The position numbers and the translations under genes were made by a program. 64,000 nucleotides of DNA from the NCBI GenBank assembly GCA_947465645.1, contig CANIBQ010000013.1, positions 1 through 64,000 on the forward strand, read 5' to 3'. The notes below the pieces were generated by a model, which ran no database searches, was not told the origin of the DNA, and saw nothing but the letters and a program-made list of their open reading frames with translations. The stretch comes from Acidobacteriota bacterium (GTDB lineage: Bacteria > Acidobacteriota > Vicinamibacteria > Vicinamibacterales > UBA2999). This document shows positions 9,041 to 17,586 of this stretch, piece after piece (position 1 is the first letter of the stretch; each line of letters opens with the position of its first letter).

Positions 9041-10533
9041 AGTCTCCTCGCTGCAAATGATCTCGCGCCGAGGCCAAACGGCATTTTTAGATTCATTCCT
9101 TTCAGGAAGAGCGCATCTTCGTCGCGAAACAGCTGGAATACGCCGACAAGGGCGAAGACGCTGATCGCCCCGAGACCAAGCGCCGCGGGGTAGAACCAGA
9201 ATCCGTCCAGCAACATGAAACATGCGCAGGCGACGAGCGCCGGGGTGCCCAGCCAGCCGAGGCGGAGGAGCCTGCCCCCGGTTCTTCTCTCCACGAAGGT
9301 CAGCGCCAGCACCGCGGACGTACCGTACGCCAGGACGGTCGCCATCGCTGCCCCGTTGATCCCGAAGCGAGGAATCAGCAGCAGATCCAGCGCGACGTTC
9401 ACTGCGGCCGACACGAGGCAGATGCCGGTGAAGATCCACGTCGATCCGTAGGCGCTCACCAGCGGGGTACACGCGCTGAAGAGTGCGAACGCGCAGCTGG
9501 CGACCATCAGCAGCGCCAGGACCGGCGCCGCGCTGCTGTAGCCCTGCCCGAACACCAAAGGAAGGCCGGCGCGGGCGCCGAGCAGCACCAGACTGAACAG
9601 CACCGACGTGCCGAGCAACCAGTACGGCAGGAGCCGCTCCATCAGCATCCTGATTCGCGCGTTCTGCCCCTCCGCGACCATCACCGACAACTGCGGCACC
9701 AGCAGGGTCGAGAAGATCACCGCGACCTGCTGTACGACCCCTGCCAGCTGCGTGGCGAGCGAGTAGATGCCGAGGTTCGCCATCGGCACGTACCACTTGA
9801 GAATGACGAGGTCTAGCCAGTTGGTGCCGAACAGCCCAACCCAGCTGGAGAGCAGCAACGGGGCTGAAAACAGCACCATGTGGCGATAGGCGGCACGCGG
9901 TGGTATCGCGGGCCGGAGTGCCCGGCCCCCTACGACCGCGATGCCCCAGATCGCGACCGCCAGCGAACTGGCTGCGTAGCAGGCCAGGATCGCCAGCGGA
10001 TTGCCGGTCCAGACGGCTGGAAGTGTCACGACGAACAGCAGCATGATGGCCTTATCGAGAAACAGAGAGGCGCCGTAGCGCGCCATCTGGTCCCGCGCCT
10101 GGAAGACGGCGCCGATGATCGAGAGCGCACAGGCGGCAACAAAATGCGCCAGGATCAGCCAGACACCGACAGGCGGAATGCCAAGGTAGGCCGCCAGCGG
10201 CTGACGAGCGAGCGCAATAGCCAAAGCGCCCAACCCGGCGGCGGGCAACACGACCCCCAATCGTGTCGACAGCGTTTCCGTCAACGCGCCGGTCGATGCG
10301 AACTCCCGAGAACCGAACCGGACGAAGCCGACGTGGCTCCAGGTGACCCCGAGGAGCAGCAGCACCTGAGACGCCATCAGCATCAGGGCCAGGCGGCCGT
10401 ACTGCTCTGCCCCGAGCCGGCGCGCGAGCACCGCGTTGGTCGCCAGTCCGATCGCCATCGCGCCATAGTTGCCCGCGCCCAGCACGAGGAAACTCCGCCA
10501 CGTGCTCGCCAGCCGTTGCGTGCGTTCGGTCAT
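9037..10533 (-). CDS. Polysaccharide flippase, Wzx/MOP superfamily
   Basis: A 498-residue integral membrane protein with hydrophobic segments along nearly its whole length. The N-terminal region (LVLGAGNYGAMAIGLATNAV) and LLLIPRFGINGAAMATVLAYG are characteristic of O-antigen/polysaccharide exporters of the MOP exporter superfamily. It would move the lipid-linked repeat unit across the cytoplasmic membrane. Its stop overlaps the rfbF GTG. It is divergent from the GT2 at 10591 with only 57 bp between the starts, which must hold both promoters if each is transcribed separately. Confidence 0.88.
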   Translation of the reverse strand: MTERTQRLASTWRSFLVLGAGNYGAMAIGLATNAVLARRLGAEQYGRLALMLMASQVLLLLGVTWSHVGFVRFGSREFASTGALTETLSTRLGVVLPAAGLGALAIALARQPLAAYLGIPPVGVWLILAHFVAACALSIIGAVFQARDQMARYGASLFLDKAIMLLFVVTLPAVWTGNPLAILACYAASSLAVAIWGIAVVGGRALRPAIPPRAAYRHMVLFSAPLLLSSWVGLFGTNWLDLVILKWYVPMANLGIYSLATQLAGVVQQVAVIFSTLLVPQLSVMVAEGQNARIRMLMERLLPYWLLGTSVLFSLVLLGARAGLPLVFGQGYSSAAPVLALLMVASCAFALFSACTPLVSAYGSTWIFTGICLVSAAVNVALDLLLIPRFGINGAAMATVLAYGTSAVLALTFVERRTGGRLLRLGWLGTPALVACACFMLLDGFWFYPAALGLGAISVFALVGVFQLFRDEDALFLKGMNLKMPFGLGARSFAARRL

Positions 10534-10590
10534 CTGGTCCGGGGCACGATCGGGCGTGTGGTGTAATACGCCAAGGCTTACAAGACACCC

Positions 10591-11574
10591 ATGGATTCCA
10601 AAGTCTCAATCATCTTATGCGGCTACAACCAGGCCGCGTATGTCGAGGGCGCCATTGCGAGTGCGTTGTCGCAGACCCATCGCGATCTCGAGCTGATCAT
10701 CATCGACAATGGCTCGACGGATGGTTCTCAGGAGCTGCTGAAGAATTATCGGACCGACCCGCGAATCCGCTTGCTCCTTCACGACAAGAATGCCGCGATG
10801 ACCAAACGAGTGAATGAAGCCGTCGCCCTGACGTCCGGGCAGTATGTTTCATTCCTCTACGCTGACGACTATTACCTTCCGCACAAGCTCGAACGCCAGC
10901 TGCAGGAGTTTTCACGCCTGTCGCCGGACTACGGCGTCGTCTACTCTCCGAACTACCGTCTCGATGAATTGACCGGAGAGCAATGGGTCGACAACACCCT
11001 GAAATGCTCCGGCGCCATCCTGAAAAAGATGCTGCTCAAGGCCCACAGTGAAGGGTTCATCAATCCGATCTCGCCCCTGATCCGACGAGAATGCCTCGTT
11101 CGGTATCCATTCCACGAGGACGTCTTCATCGAGGGAGAATCCCACTTCCTGCGCATCGCGATGACCTACAAATTCCATTTTCTGGACGAACCGTTCACCG
11201 TCATGCGTGAACATCCATCGAATGCGGGAAAGGCGATCAAGATGAACGCCGCGTCGGTCGCGATTCTCCTGGACAAGCTTTCGAAGGAACCTGACTTCCC
11301 GCCTGCCCTGATCGCCGATCTCAACGCCTATCGCGGAAACTTCATGGCGATCTGCGGCTGGCTCGCCATCCGGATGGCCGCAGATCCGGTGTGGGCGCGC
11401 GCCTGCCTGATTTCGGCGATCCGGTCGCAGCCGACGCGTCTGTTTCGCCCGCGCATCCTCGCCGGCCTCGCCCTCTCGACCCTGCCGGCAGTCGCGGTTC
11501 GAGGTTTCAATAGAGCCCTCAACGCGATGCGAAACCACAAGGAAACCGTCGCGGCTAAGGCCGACTACACCTGA
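10591..11574 (+). CDS. Family 2 glycosyltransferase
   Basis: A 327-residue GT-A enzyme: first strand VSIILCGYNQ, acidic uridine-binding segment IIIDNGSTDGS and the metal-binding ADD at 91-93 (FLYADDYYLP). It is one of few plus-strand genes inside the minus-strand locus, so it has its own promoter region. Its last 20 bp overlap the end of the convergent SDR gene at 11555. It probably adds a residue to the repeat unit or to a terminal position. Confidence 0.85.
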   Translation: MDSKVSIILCGYNQAAYVEGAIASALSQTHRDLELIIIDNGSTDGSQELLKNYRTDPRIRLLLHDKNAAMTKRVNEAVALTSGQYVSFLYADDYYLPHKLERQLQEFSRLSPDYGVVYSPNYRLDELTGEQWVDNTLKCSGAILKKMLLKAHSEGFINPISPLIRRECLVRYPFHEDVFIEGESHFLRIAMTYKFHFLDEPFTVMREHPSNAGKAIKMNAASVAILLDKLSKEPDFPPALIADLNAYRGNFMAICGWLAIRMAADPVWARACLISAIRSQPTRLFRPRILAGLALSTLPAVAVRGFNRALNAMRNHKETVAAKADYT

Positions 11575-12448
11575 GGTCTTCCAGCGAGACCTTTGACAGC
11601 ATGTCGGCCAGCCCAAGTTCGAATGGCCTCGCCCCGCAATCGCGCGTCGTGGCCGACCTGGTTGCCGTGTCCCTGCGAGGATCATGGGCGTATTGAGGTT
11701 TCGGCGAACGCAAGATGTGCTTCATGCCAGCCGCATAGGTCCGGCCCACCCACATCGGGATATGAATCGACGTGAAATTGGCCCTGAGCGAAGTCTTGAG
11801 AACTGACAGGTAGTGGTTGTAGGTAATGGGCGCTGCTGCAGCGTCATGTATCTCGCCCCCACGCGATTCGTCACGCGTAACCTCAACGATGAACCGGGCG
11901 CAGTCCTCTACATAGATCTGGTGAAGCAGGTATTCGCCGTCGCCGATCACCGGGACCAGCCTCTTGTTCTTCATCAGACGCAAGTATGCGATCCACCAGT
12001 CGCTGAGCCCGTACACGGCTCCGGGCCTCACGATGGTCCAATCCAGGACGCTGGCGTGAACGTGGCGTTCGGCTGCTCGCTTGCTCGTTGAATAGGCGTC
12101 ATCCCGATCGGCTTCAACGGCCATCGACGAGACCTGCACGAATCTCCTGACATCCGCCTTCTCACACACCTCCACCAGGTGCCTGGTACCTTCGTCATTG
12201 ACCTCCGTGTACTCGGCTTCTCGAGAGGCACCGGGCTTCCGGGCGGCTGAATGGATCACGGCATCGAACCCTTCGAGATCTGCAGGGATCAAGGACTTCA
12301 GATCGCGAAGGATGGGTGTTGCGCCGGATAGCCGCGCGCTGAACTCTGGCCGGCGCGTGGAGAATGACGCCGTACAGCCCTGCTTCAACAACTCTTCGAT
12401 AATGCGGCTACCCAGGAATCCTGTAGCGCCCGTCACGAAGACGTTCAT
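11555..12448 (-). CDS. NAD-dependent epimerase/dehydratase family protein
   Basis: About 297 residues from the ATG at 12448, where the protein begins MNVFVTGATGFLGSRI; the longer open frame upstream overlaps the GT4 gene and is not protein-like. YSTSK is the catalytic tyrosine/lysine motif and FVQVSSMA supplies the serine. The C-terminal 50 residues are arginine-rich and unusual for the family. It is convergent with the GT2 gene, with a 20-bp overlap of the two ends. Confidence 0.8.
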   Translation of the reverse strand: MNVFVTGATGFLGSRIIEELLKQGCTASFSTRRPEFSARLSGATPILRDLKSLIPADLEGFDAVIHSAARKPGASREAEYTEVNDEGTRHLVEVCEKADVRRFVQVSSMAVEADRDDAYSTSKRAAERHVHASVLDWTIVRPGAVYGLSDWWIAYLRLMKNKRLVPVIGDGEYLLHQIYVEDCARFIVEVTRDESRGGEIHDAAAAPITYNHYLSVLKTSLRANFTSIHIPMWVGRTYAAGMKHILRSPKPQYAHDPRRDTATRSATTRDCGARPFELGLADMLSKVSLEDLRCSRP

Positions 12449-12462
12449 CAGAGGACTGGATC

Positions 12463-13611
12463 TCAACGACGCTGGTGTTGCTCGTCCAGCCAGGCGACGT
12501 ACTGCTCTTCGTGTCTGGCTACGGCAGGGGCGGCCGAGAACCGCTCGATCCGGCGCCTGCCTTCGGCGCCCATCTCGCGCCAGAGGGCTCGCTGGACCAT
12601 CATCACCTCGAGGCCGTTGCGCAGGCTCTCCAGATCGCCGGGAGGCACCAGGACGCCGGTAACCCCGTCCTCGACGAGCTCCCGCGCCACGCCGACATCG
12701 GTGCTGATGACGGGAATACCGAGCGAGAACGCGTGGACGATCACCTGGCAGAACGCCTCCGCGCGGGATGGGTGCACGAACACGTCCATCACGGTCATCA
12801 TCCTGGGCAAATCGGATTGATAGTCGACAAAGGTGACCCGGTCGCTGATCGATAGTTCCTGTGCGAGGCGTTGAAGCTGCGCTCTGTCCGGGCCATCTCC
12901 GATCAAGACCAACGCCGCCTCTTGCCATTTCGCGGCGATTGCCACAAAGGCTCTGAGGAGCAGATCGTAATCTTTGACCCAGAACATTCGGCCCACGGCG
13001 CCAAGGATGATCTTTCCCTCCAGCCCCAGCCTCTTCCTGGTTTCGGCGCGATACGCCTCGTCGCGCGTCCATCCGCTCAAGTCGATGGGGAATGGCAGAA
13101 CGCCGATCTTGCCGCTGCCGACGCCCTCCTCACGTACGAACGTATCCCGCATCTGCGTGGAATACGCGATGATTCGGTGGGCCAGCCAGTTGGTCGCGAT
13201 CCGATCAGCCCATAGAGGGATCTTTCGGTGGTGCAGGGCGATCTCATGGGAGTGATGCCCGGACAGAATGGCCAGAGGCACCCCGGCCAGCCTTGCGGCG
13301 GCGAGCCCGACGAGACTGCCTTCGAACAGGTGCGTCTGGATGACGTCTATCTGCTCTGCAACCAGCCAATTCCGCAGGCGCCAGATGGCGCGCGGATAAT
13401 CCTGGCGGGTCGTGCAACCTAGAGCGAGGACCTTGAATCCAGCAGCGCCGAGCTCTTGCTGCAACAGCCCGCTCGGCGACAGGCTCCCGTAGGAAACCTC
13501 GAACTTCTGAGGATCTGAACACCGGCCCAGGACTTCCAGATAGGGCCGGATACTGATGGAGTCGCTGATGAAATGGAATACCTTGAGGCGTCGGTGATCA
13601 GACCATGCCAT
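12463..13611 (-). CDS. Family 4 glycosyltransferase
   Basis: About 382 residues starting at the ATG 13611, one base after the stop of the radical SAM gene. The donor-binding domain is clear: LIGDGPDRAQLQRLA, then HPSRAEAFCQVIVHAFS with the family glutamate region, then GIPVISTDVGVARELV. The N-terminal domain has LAILSGHHSHEIALHH. This is a retaining GT-B transferase, probably cytoplasmic-face, contributing to the polysaccharide repeat. Confidence 0.87.
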   Translation of the reverse strand: MAWSDHRRLKVFHFISDSISIRPYLEVLGRCSDPQKFEVSYGSLSPSGLLQQELGAAGFKVLALGCTTRQDYPRAIWRLRNWLVAEQIDVIQTHLFEGSLVGLAAARLAGVPLAILSGHHSHEIALHHRKIPLWADRIATNWLAHRIIAYSTQMRDTFVREEGVGSGKIGVLPFPIDLSGWTRDEAYRAETRKRLGLEGKIILGAVGRMFWVKDYDLLLRAFVAIAAKWQEAALVLIGDGPDRAQLQRLAQELSISDRVTFVDYQSDLPRMMTVMDVFVHPSRAEAFCQVIVHAFSLGIPVISTDVGVARELVEDGVTGVLVPPGDLESLRNGLEVMMVQRALWREMGAEGRRRIERFSAAPAVARHEEQYVAWLDEQHQRR

Positions 13612-13612
13612 T

Positions 13613-15625
13613 TCAAATGATGTCGCGACGCAGATCGCGGGCGAACATCGTTCGGGTGAATTTACCGAACGCCGCTGGATGTTCCCCATACGTGGAGAGC
13701 CTCGCTTCCAGGATGGTCTTCTTCTCAGGGTCCATCCTGGTGCGGAATGTCGTGGGCGCCGCCAGCTTGTAACCAGAGAGCGGACGGGTGCCCTTGTCGC
13801 GACTCCAGGCTTCCACGTCGTACGACGTGTGCCACTCAGGCGTCGCTGCGAGGCTTTCTGCGAAGGGCGAGTGCAGCATCACCGCCCGTAAGTAGCTCAT
13901 CACGGCGCTCAACTCGTCGCGATTCACTTCTCCCGCCTGCTCGCGCATCGCGTGAGCCAGCACGGTCTCGAGAAAATCGAGCGAGGCGTGACCGGCGAAG
14001 AAACGCCCGATCATCGAATATTTGCTGAGCAGGTTGCCGCCCAACTCGCCGGTGACGAGCTGGGCGAAATGCGCCTGCGCCCACTCGACGCACGCCTCCG
14101 CCGTCGGAAACAGTTCGTCTTGACTCTCCTGAACGAAATCGTCGATCACCTTCCTGAGCGCTGGCGGCGCCTGATCGAGCATCGTCTGCATCAGCCTGAT
14201 CACCGTGAACGCGTCGACCCCTTTGAGCTTCGCGAGATTGAACGCCTCATCCATGTTGTCTTCGTAATAGAAGATCGTCAGGAGAAGGTGGAATACGCGC
14301 AGCTCGAGATACTCCTGAAACGACAGGTCGGGCGTTTCGCAGACCATTTCCTCGGTCTCGATCACCGGCTCGCCCGTGTAGTTGCCGAGGTTGCGCGCGA
14401 CGATCCGGAACTTTGTCTGGAGACCAAACCGCTCCCGGCTGTCCGGGTTCGAGAGCGGTGCGCCGTGCAGCAGCATCAACTGGTGCGCCGAGACGCGCTG
14501 CACACCGGCCTGCATCAGATCGTGGATGCCCTTGAGAAATGACTCCTTGGTCTCGCCCGGCAGGCCAAGAATCAGCTCGCCGTACGACTGCATGCCCTGC
14601 GCGCGGACTTCCTGCTGAATCTGCGTGTAGGTCTGCAGCTTGACATTGGAACGCTCGATGTTCTTCAGCACAATCGGGTTCATCGACTGCACTGCAGCGG
14701 TCATCGGCAGCGCGCCGCGGGTCGTGCGCATCACCTTGATGATCCGCTCACCGCGATTCTTTCCAGTCGTCGTGCGGACGTAGTGCGGCCAGCCGTATTC
14801 GTCCTGCAGGTGCGCGATGTAGTCGGCCACCTCTTCGTCGCGTTCGTACATCCCGAAATTGTCGTCCGCCAGCGTGAGGGCCACCTCCTTGCGGATTCGC
14901 TCGGCGAGATATTTCAGGTCGGCCTTCACGTTCTCGACCGAATGGGCAAAGATGCGGCTGTTCGACTTCACCGCTGAATTGCAGAACGAGCAGGTAAACG
15001 GACAGCCGCGGGCGATCTGCATCATCGGCAGGTAGCCGGTGTTCAGGTACGGATCCATCCAGCCGCTCAGGTACGGGGATGGTATTTCGTCGAGGTTCTC
15101 GATCCGTCCCAGGTCGGGACCGGCAACGAACTCACCGGACTTCCTGCTGACCCAGTGGCTTCCCGCCAGCGGCTCACTCTGTAGTTCGTCGATCGACATT
15201 CCGCATTCGACGTAGCGGCGAATGAACGTCAGGAACGCGCGTTCCGCCTCGTAGGTCGGGCCTCGCAGGGCGAGATCCACCGTCGGCATGCCGCGAAGGT
15301 GCGATTCCTGTTCCCCCGCCGTCAGGGGGTAGTTCGGCCCGCCCATCAACGCCAGCGTCCCGGCGTTCCTCTTCTTGGCATACCGCGCGAAGCTGTGGGA
15401 CAGATTGTGGTTCCACGCATAGCTGCTCAAGCCGAGCACGTCAGGTGCCTGCTCGTCGATCGCCGCTTTCAGGTCCTCAGGCTCACGAAAGATTCGAATA
15501 TCTAGTGGTTCCCGCACCTCCGCATAGGCCAGGGCATAGGTCGCCAGGTTGGCTATGGCCAGGGGATACACGTCGGAGCTGACGGTCAGCTGGTTGTGGC
15601 CAAGGTCCGCAAGAAACACTTTCAT
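13613..15625 (-). CDS. B12-binding domain radical SAM protein
   Basis: A 670-residue protein. Residues 1-130 look like a cobalamin-binding-type Rossmann domain (PDVLGLSSYAWN, LALMGGPNYP). The radical SAM cluster motif CPFTCSFC (C208, C212, C215) follows, then a TIM-barrel region with ELILGLPGETKESF and a long C-terminal extension of about 250 residues. The usual DxHxxG cobalamin motif is not evident. Such proteins do methyl transfers or other radical chemistry on carbohydrate, lipid or natural-product substrates. It is embedded between a methyltransferase and a GT4, so the substrate may be a polysaccharide precursor. The reaction is unknown. Confidence 0.85.
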   Translation of the reverse strand: MKVFLADLGHNQLTVSSDVYPLAIANLATYALAYAEVREPLDIRIFREPEDLKAAIDEQAPDVLGLSSYAWNHNLSHSFARYAKKRNAGTLALMGGPNYPLTAGEQESHLRGMPTVDLALRGPTYEAERAFLTFIRRYVECGMSIDELQSEPLAGSHWVSRKSGEFVAGPDLGRIENLDEIPSPYLSGWMDPYLNTGYLPMMQIARGCPFTCSFCNSAVKSNSRIFAHSVENVKADLKYLAERIRKEVALTLADDNFGMYERDEEVADYIAHLQDEYGWPHYVRTTTGKNRGERIIKVMRTTRGALPMTAAVQSMNPIVLKNIERSNVKLQTYTQIQQEVRAQGMQSYGELILGLPGETKESFLKGIHDLMQAGVQRVSAHQLMLLHGAPLSNPDSRERFGLQTKFRIVARNLGNYTGEPVIETEEMVCETPDLSFQEYLELRVFHLLLTIFYYEDNMDEAFNLAKLKGVDAFTVIRLMQTMLDQAPPALRKVIDDFVQESQDELFPTAEACVEWAQAHFAQLVTGELGGNLLSKYSMIGRFFAGHASLDFLETVLAHAMREQAGEVNRDELSAVMSYLRAVMLHSPFAESLAATPEWHTSYDVEAWSRDKGTRPLSGYKLAAPTTFRTRMDPEKKTILEARLSTYGEHPAAFGKFTRTMFARDLRRDII

Positions 15626-15637
15626 GTCGTTACTCTC

Positions 15638-16474
15638 TCAGTCGGGGAACTGCGTCTCGATGATCGGGCAGTAGGCGCGGACGAAGATGTCCTCGCACAG
15701 GAGATCGCGCGCGACCGGAATCTCCGTCGATAGCAGTTCGACGATCGGGCGTGTCCCAAAGCGGCGCAGCGGCGTATAGACGAACTCGTAATTCCCAAAG
15801 CCGGCGCGCACCAGGCAATCCGTCAACTCCCACCGCGTCGTCAGCCCGATGTGCTGTGGATCGTCGTGGCCTGGCGTCATCGGAATGACCACACGGAACG
15901 GGTTGCGGAGCCGCGCGAGGGCGCGAGCGCGTTTGTACCAGAGCGACAGCTGCAGATAGCGCAAGTTCGGCGTCTTGATCACGATCGGCGCGCCCGGCTT
16001 CAGCACGCGCCGAACGTCACGAAGGGCGGCGACCTTGTCCTCGACGTGGACGTGCTCGAAGAAGTCGTTCGAGATCGCGGCGTCGAAATAGCCCGCATCG
16101 TAGGGCATTGCGGTGGCGTCGCCCACGCGGGCCTCGCCTGAGATTCCGAAGCGCCGCAAGCGCGCGTTCGCGGTGGCCACAACGGTGGGATTGAGGTCTA
16201 TGCCGTGTACCTCGGCGCCCTGTAGACCGCAGTACACCATCGTCGCTCCTTCCGAGCAGCCGAGGTCGAGCACTCGCTTTCCAGCGATCGCGCCGAGGAG
16301 CATGAGCGCACGATCCTTCAGACGAAGAAAGTCTGTGTTCTTCCAGACGCGGTCCCTTTGGCGCTCGGTCCCGAGGGTATCGAAGTCTGGCACGACGAAG
16401 AAGTAACCGTTCAGACCCCAATCATGCGGGGCTTCGCTCGTGGCTCTCTCGATTCGCTTGATCACAGGCAGCAT
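15638..16474 (-). CDS. Class I SAM-dependent methyltransferase
   Basis: A 278-residue protein. Motif I is VLDLGCSEG at 68-76, motif II HGIDLNP, and SNDFFEHVHVED the usual following segment. It ends 12 bp before the radical SAM gene, so the two are probably co-expressed. The divergent membrane-protein gene starts at 16573, leaving about 98 bp for regulatory sequence. It probably modifies a sugar of the polysaccharide. Confidence 0.85.
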   Translation of the reverse strand: MLPVIKRIERATSEAPHDWGLNGYFFVVPDFDTLGTERQRDRVWKNTDFLRLKDRALMLLGAIAGKRVLDLGCSEGATMVYCGLQGAEVHGIDLNPTVVATANARLRRFGISGEARVGDATAMPYDAGYFDAAISNDFFEHVHVEDKVAALRDVRRVLKPGAPIVIKTPNLRYLQLSLWYKRARALARLRNPFRVVIPMTPGHDDPQHIGLTTRWELTDCLVRAGFGNYEFVYTPLRRFGTRPIVELLSTEIPVARDLLCEDIFVRAYCPIIETQFPD

Positions 16475-16572
16475 TGGAATTTCGGTGCTCTCGATGTCGT
16501 GTTGGTCCGAGAGAATCCTCGGGATTGGAAGGTCCCCGCGATACCAAAGTTGCTGAGGTAGTATTTCTGAAG

Positions 16573-17586
16573 ATGTTGCATATTCCTGACCGCCGGATAC
16601 TGGCCTTCTACCTGGGACTATCGCTCATGACCGCCGCGACCAGTTTCAACGGTCGGGTCTTGCCAGTCGCGGTCGCCGCACAAACCCATGAGGTCGCCTG
16701 GCAGCTGTTTCAGAGCCGCGGACTGTACCCAGAGTGGGCTCGGGACGACAGTCTTCACGCCGGGCTGTCGCGACGTCCCCTTGCGTTGGCACTGACAAGC
16801 GCCGTTCAGCACGCCGGCTTGAGCTGGGCGTACGCATTTTCGTTAGTGAGACTCGCGAGCGTCCTGCTGGCGTTTCTTGCTTTTCATTCCTACCTGCGTA
16901 TCTGGTTCAAGGACGACCTCGCGATGTTGGGCACACTCTTCGTGGCCGCATCCATGGCACTCACATTCACCGGGACCGATCGCGAGACCCTGACAGACTT
17001 TCCGGAATTGCTGGTATTCACGCTGGGAATGGCGTGTCTCGTCCTTCGTCGGCCGGCCCTTTTTGGCCTGGTCGTCCTGGTCGGAACCATTAACAGGGAG
17101 TCCACGGCACTGCTGGTGATCGTCGCGGCCTTCGACTCCTTTCTCATATGGCGCGAAGGCAAGATCGACCTACGCTTCCTTGTCGCTGGTGCAATCGGCT
17201 GGCTCGTGCCGACGGCGGCGCTCCATGCCTGGCTGTCAGTTAGGCCCCCCAGCGAGGTGTACCTTTCGAGGTTTACCCTGCTCGAACGCAACCTGACCGG
17301 GCTGAAGCGCCTTCTCTCGCGCCCGCACCCTTACAACAACTTCCTGTTTCCTATTTACACCTTCGGGCTGTTCTGGCTGCTGCCCTTCCTGGGGCGCCGG
17401 AAGCTGCCAGTACCAATCCGCGCCGGGCTGTGGGTGCTTCCGCTGTTTGCCGTGATCATTCTCACGATCGGAGCGCTCAACGAGCCGCGCGAGCTGGCGC
17501 CGCTTTACCCGATCCTCGTGCCCGCATCGTTGATGGTGTTGTTCCCGAGGGAAAATGATTCGGCTGCGGACCCGAGCGAGGGCTGA
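16573..17586 (+). CDS. Polytopic membrane protein of unknown function
   Basis: About 337 residues from the ATG at 16573; earlier in-frame starts add no recognisable sequence. It contains roughly eight or more hydrophobic segments, an early DDSLHAGLSRRPLA loop and an FTGTDRETLTDFPE loop, reminiscent of GT-C type transferases or glycan-locus membrane proteins, but no firm family match is possible. Its 3' end overlaps the convergent GT2-methyltransferase fusion by 82 bp, so the last 27 codons are read on both strands. Confidence 0.7.
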   Translation: MLHIPDRRILAFYLGLSLMTAATSFNGRVLPVAVAAQTHEVAWQLFQSRGLYPEWARDDSLHAGLSRRPLALALTSAVQHAGLSWAYAFSLVRLASVLLAFLAFHSYLRIWFKDDLAMLGTLFVAASMALTFTGTDRETLTDFPELLVFTLGMACLVLRRPALFGLVVLVGTINRESTALLVIVAAFDSFLIWREGKIDLRFLVAGAIGWLVPTAALHAWLSVRPPSEVYLSRFTLLERNLTGLKRLLSRPHPYNNFLFPIYTFGLFWLLPFLGRRKLPVPIRAGLWVLPLFAVIILTIGALNEPRELAPLYPILVPASLMVLFPRENDSAADPSEG

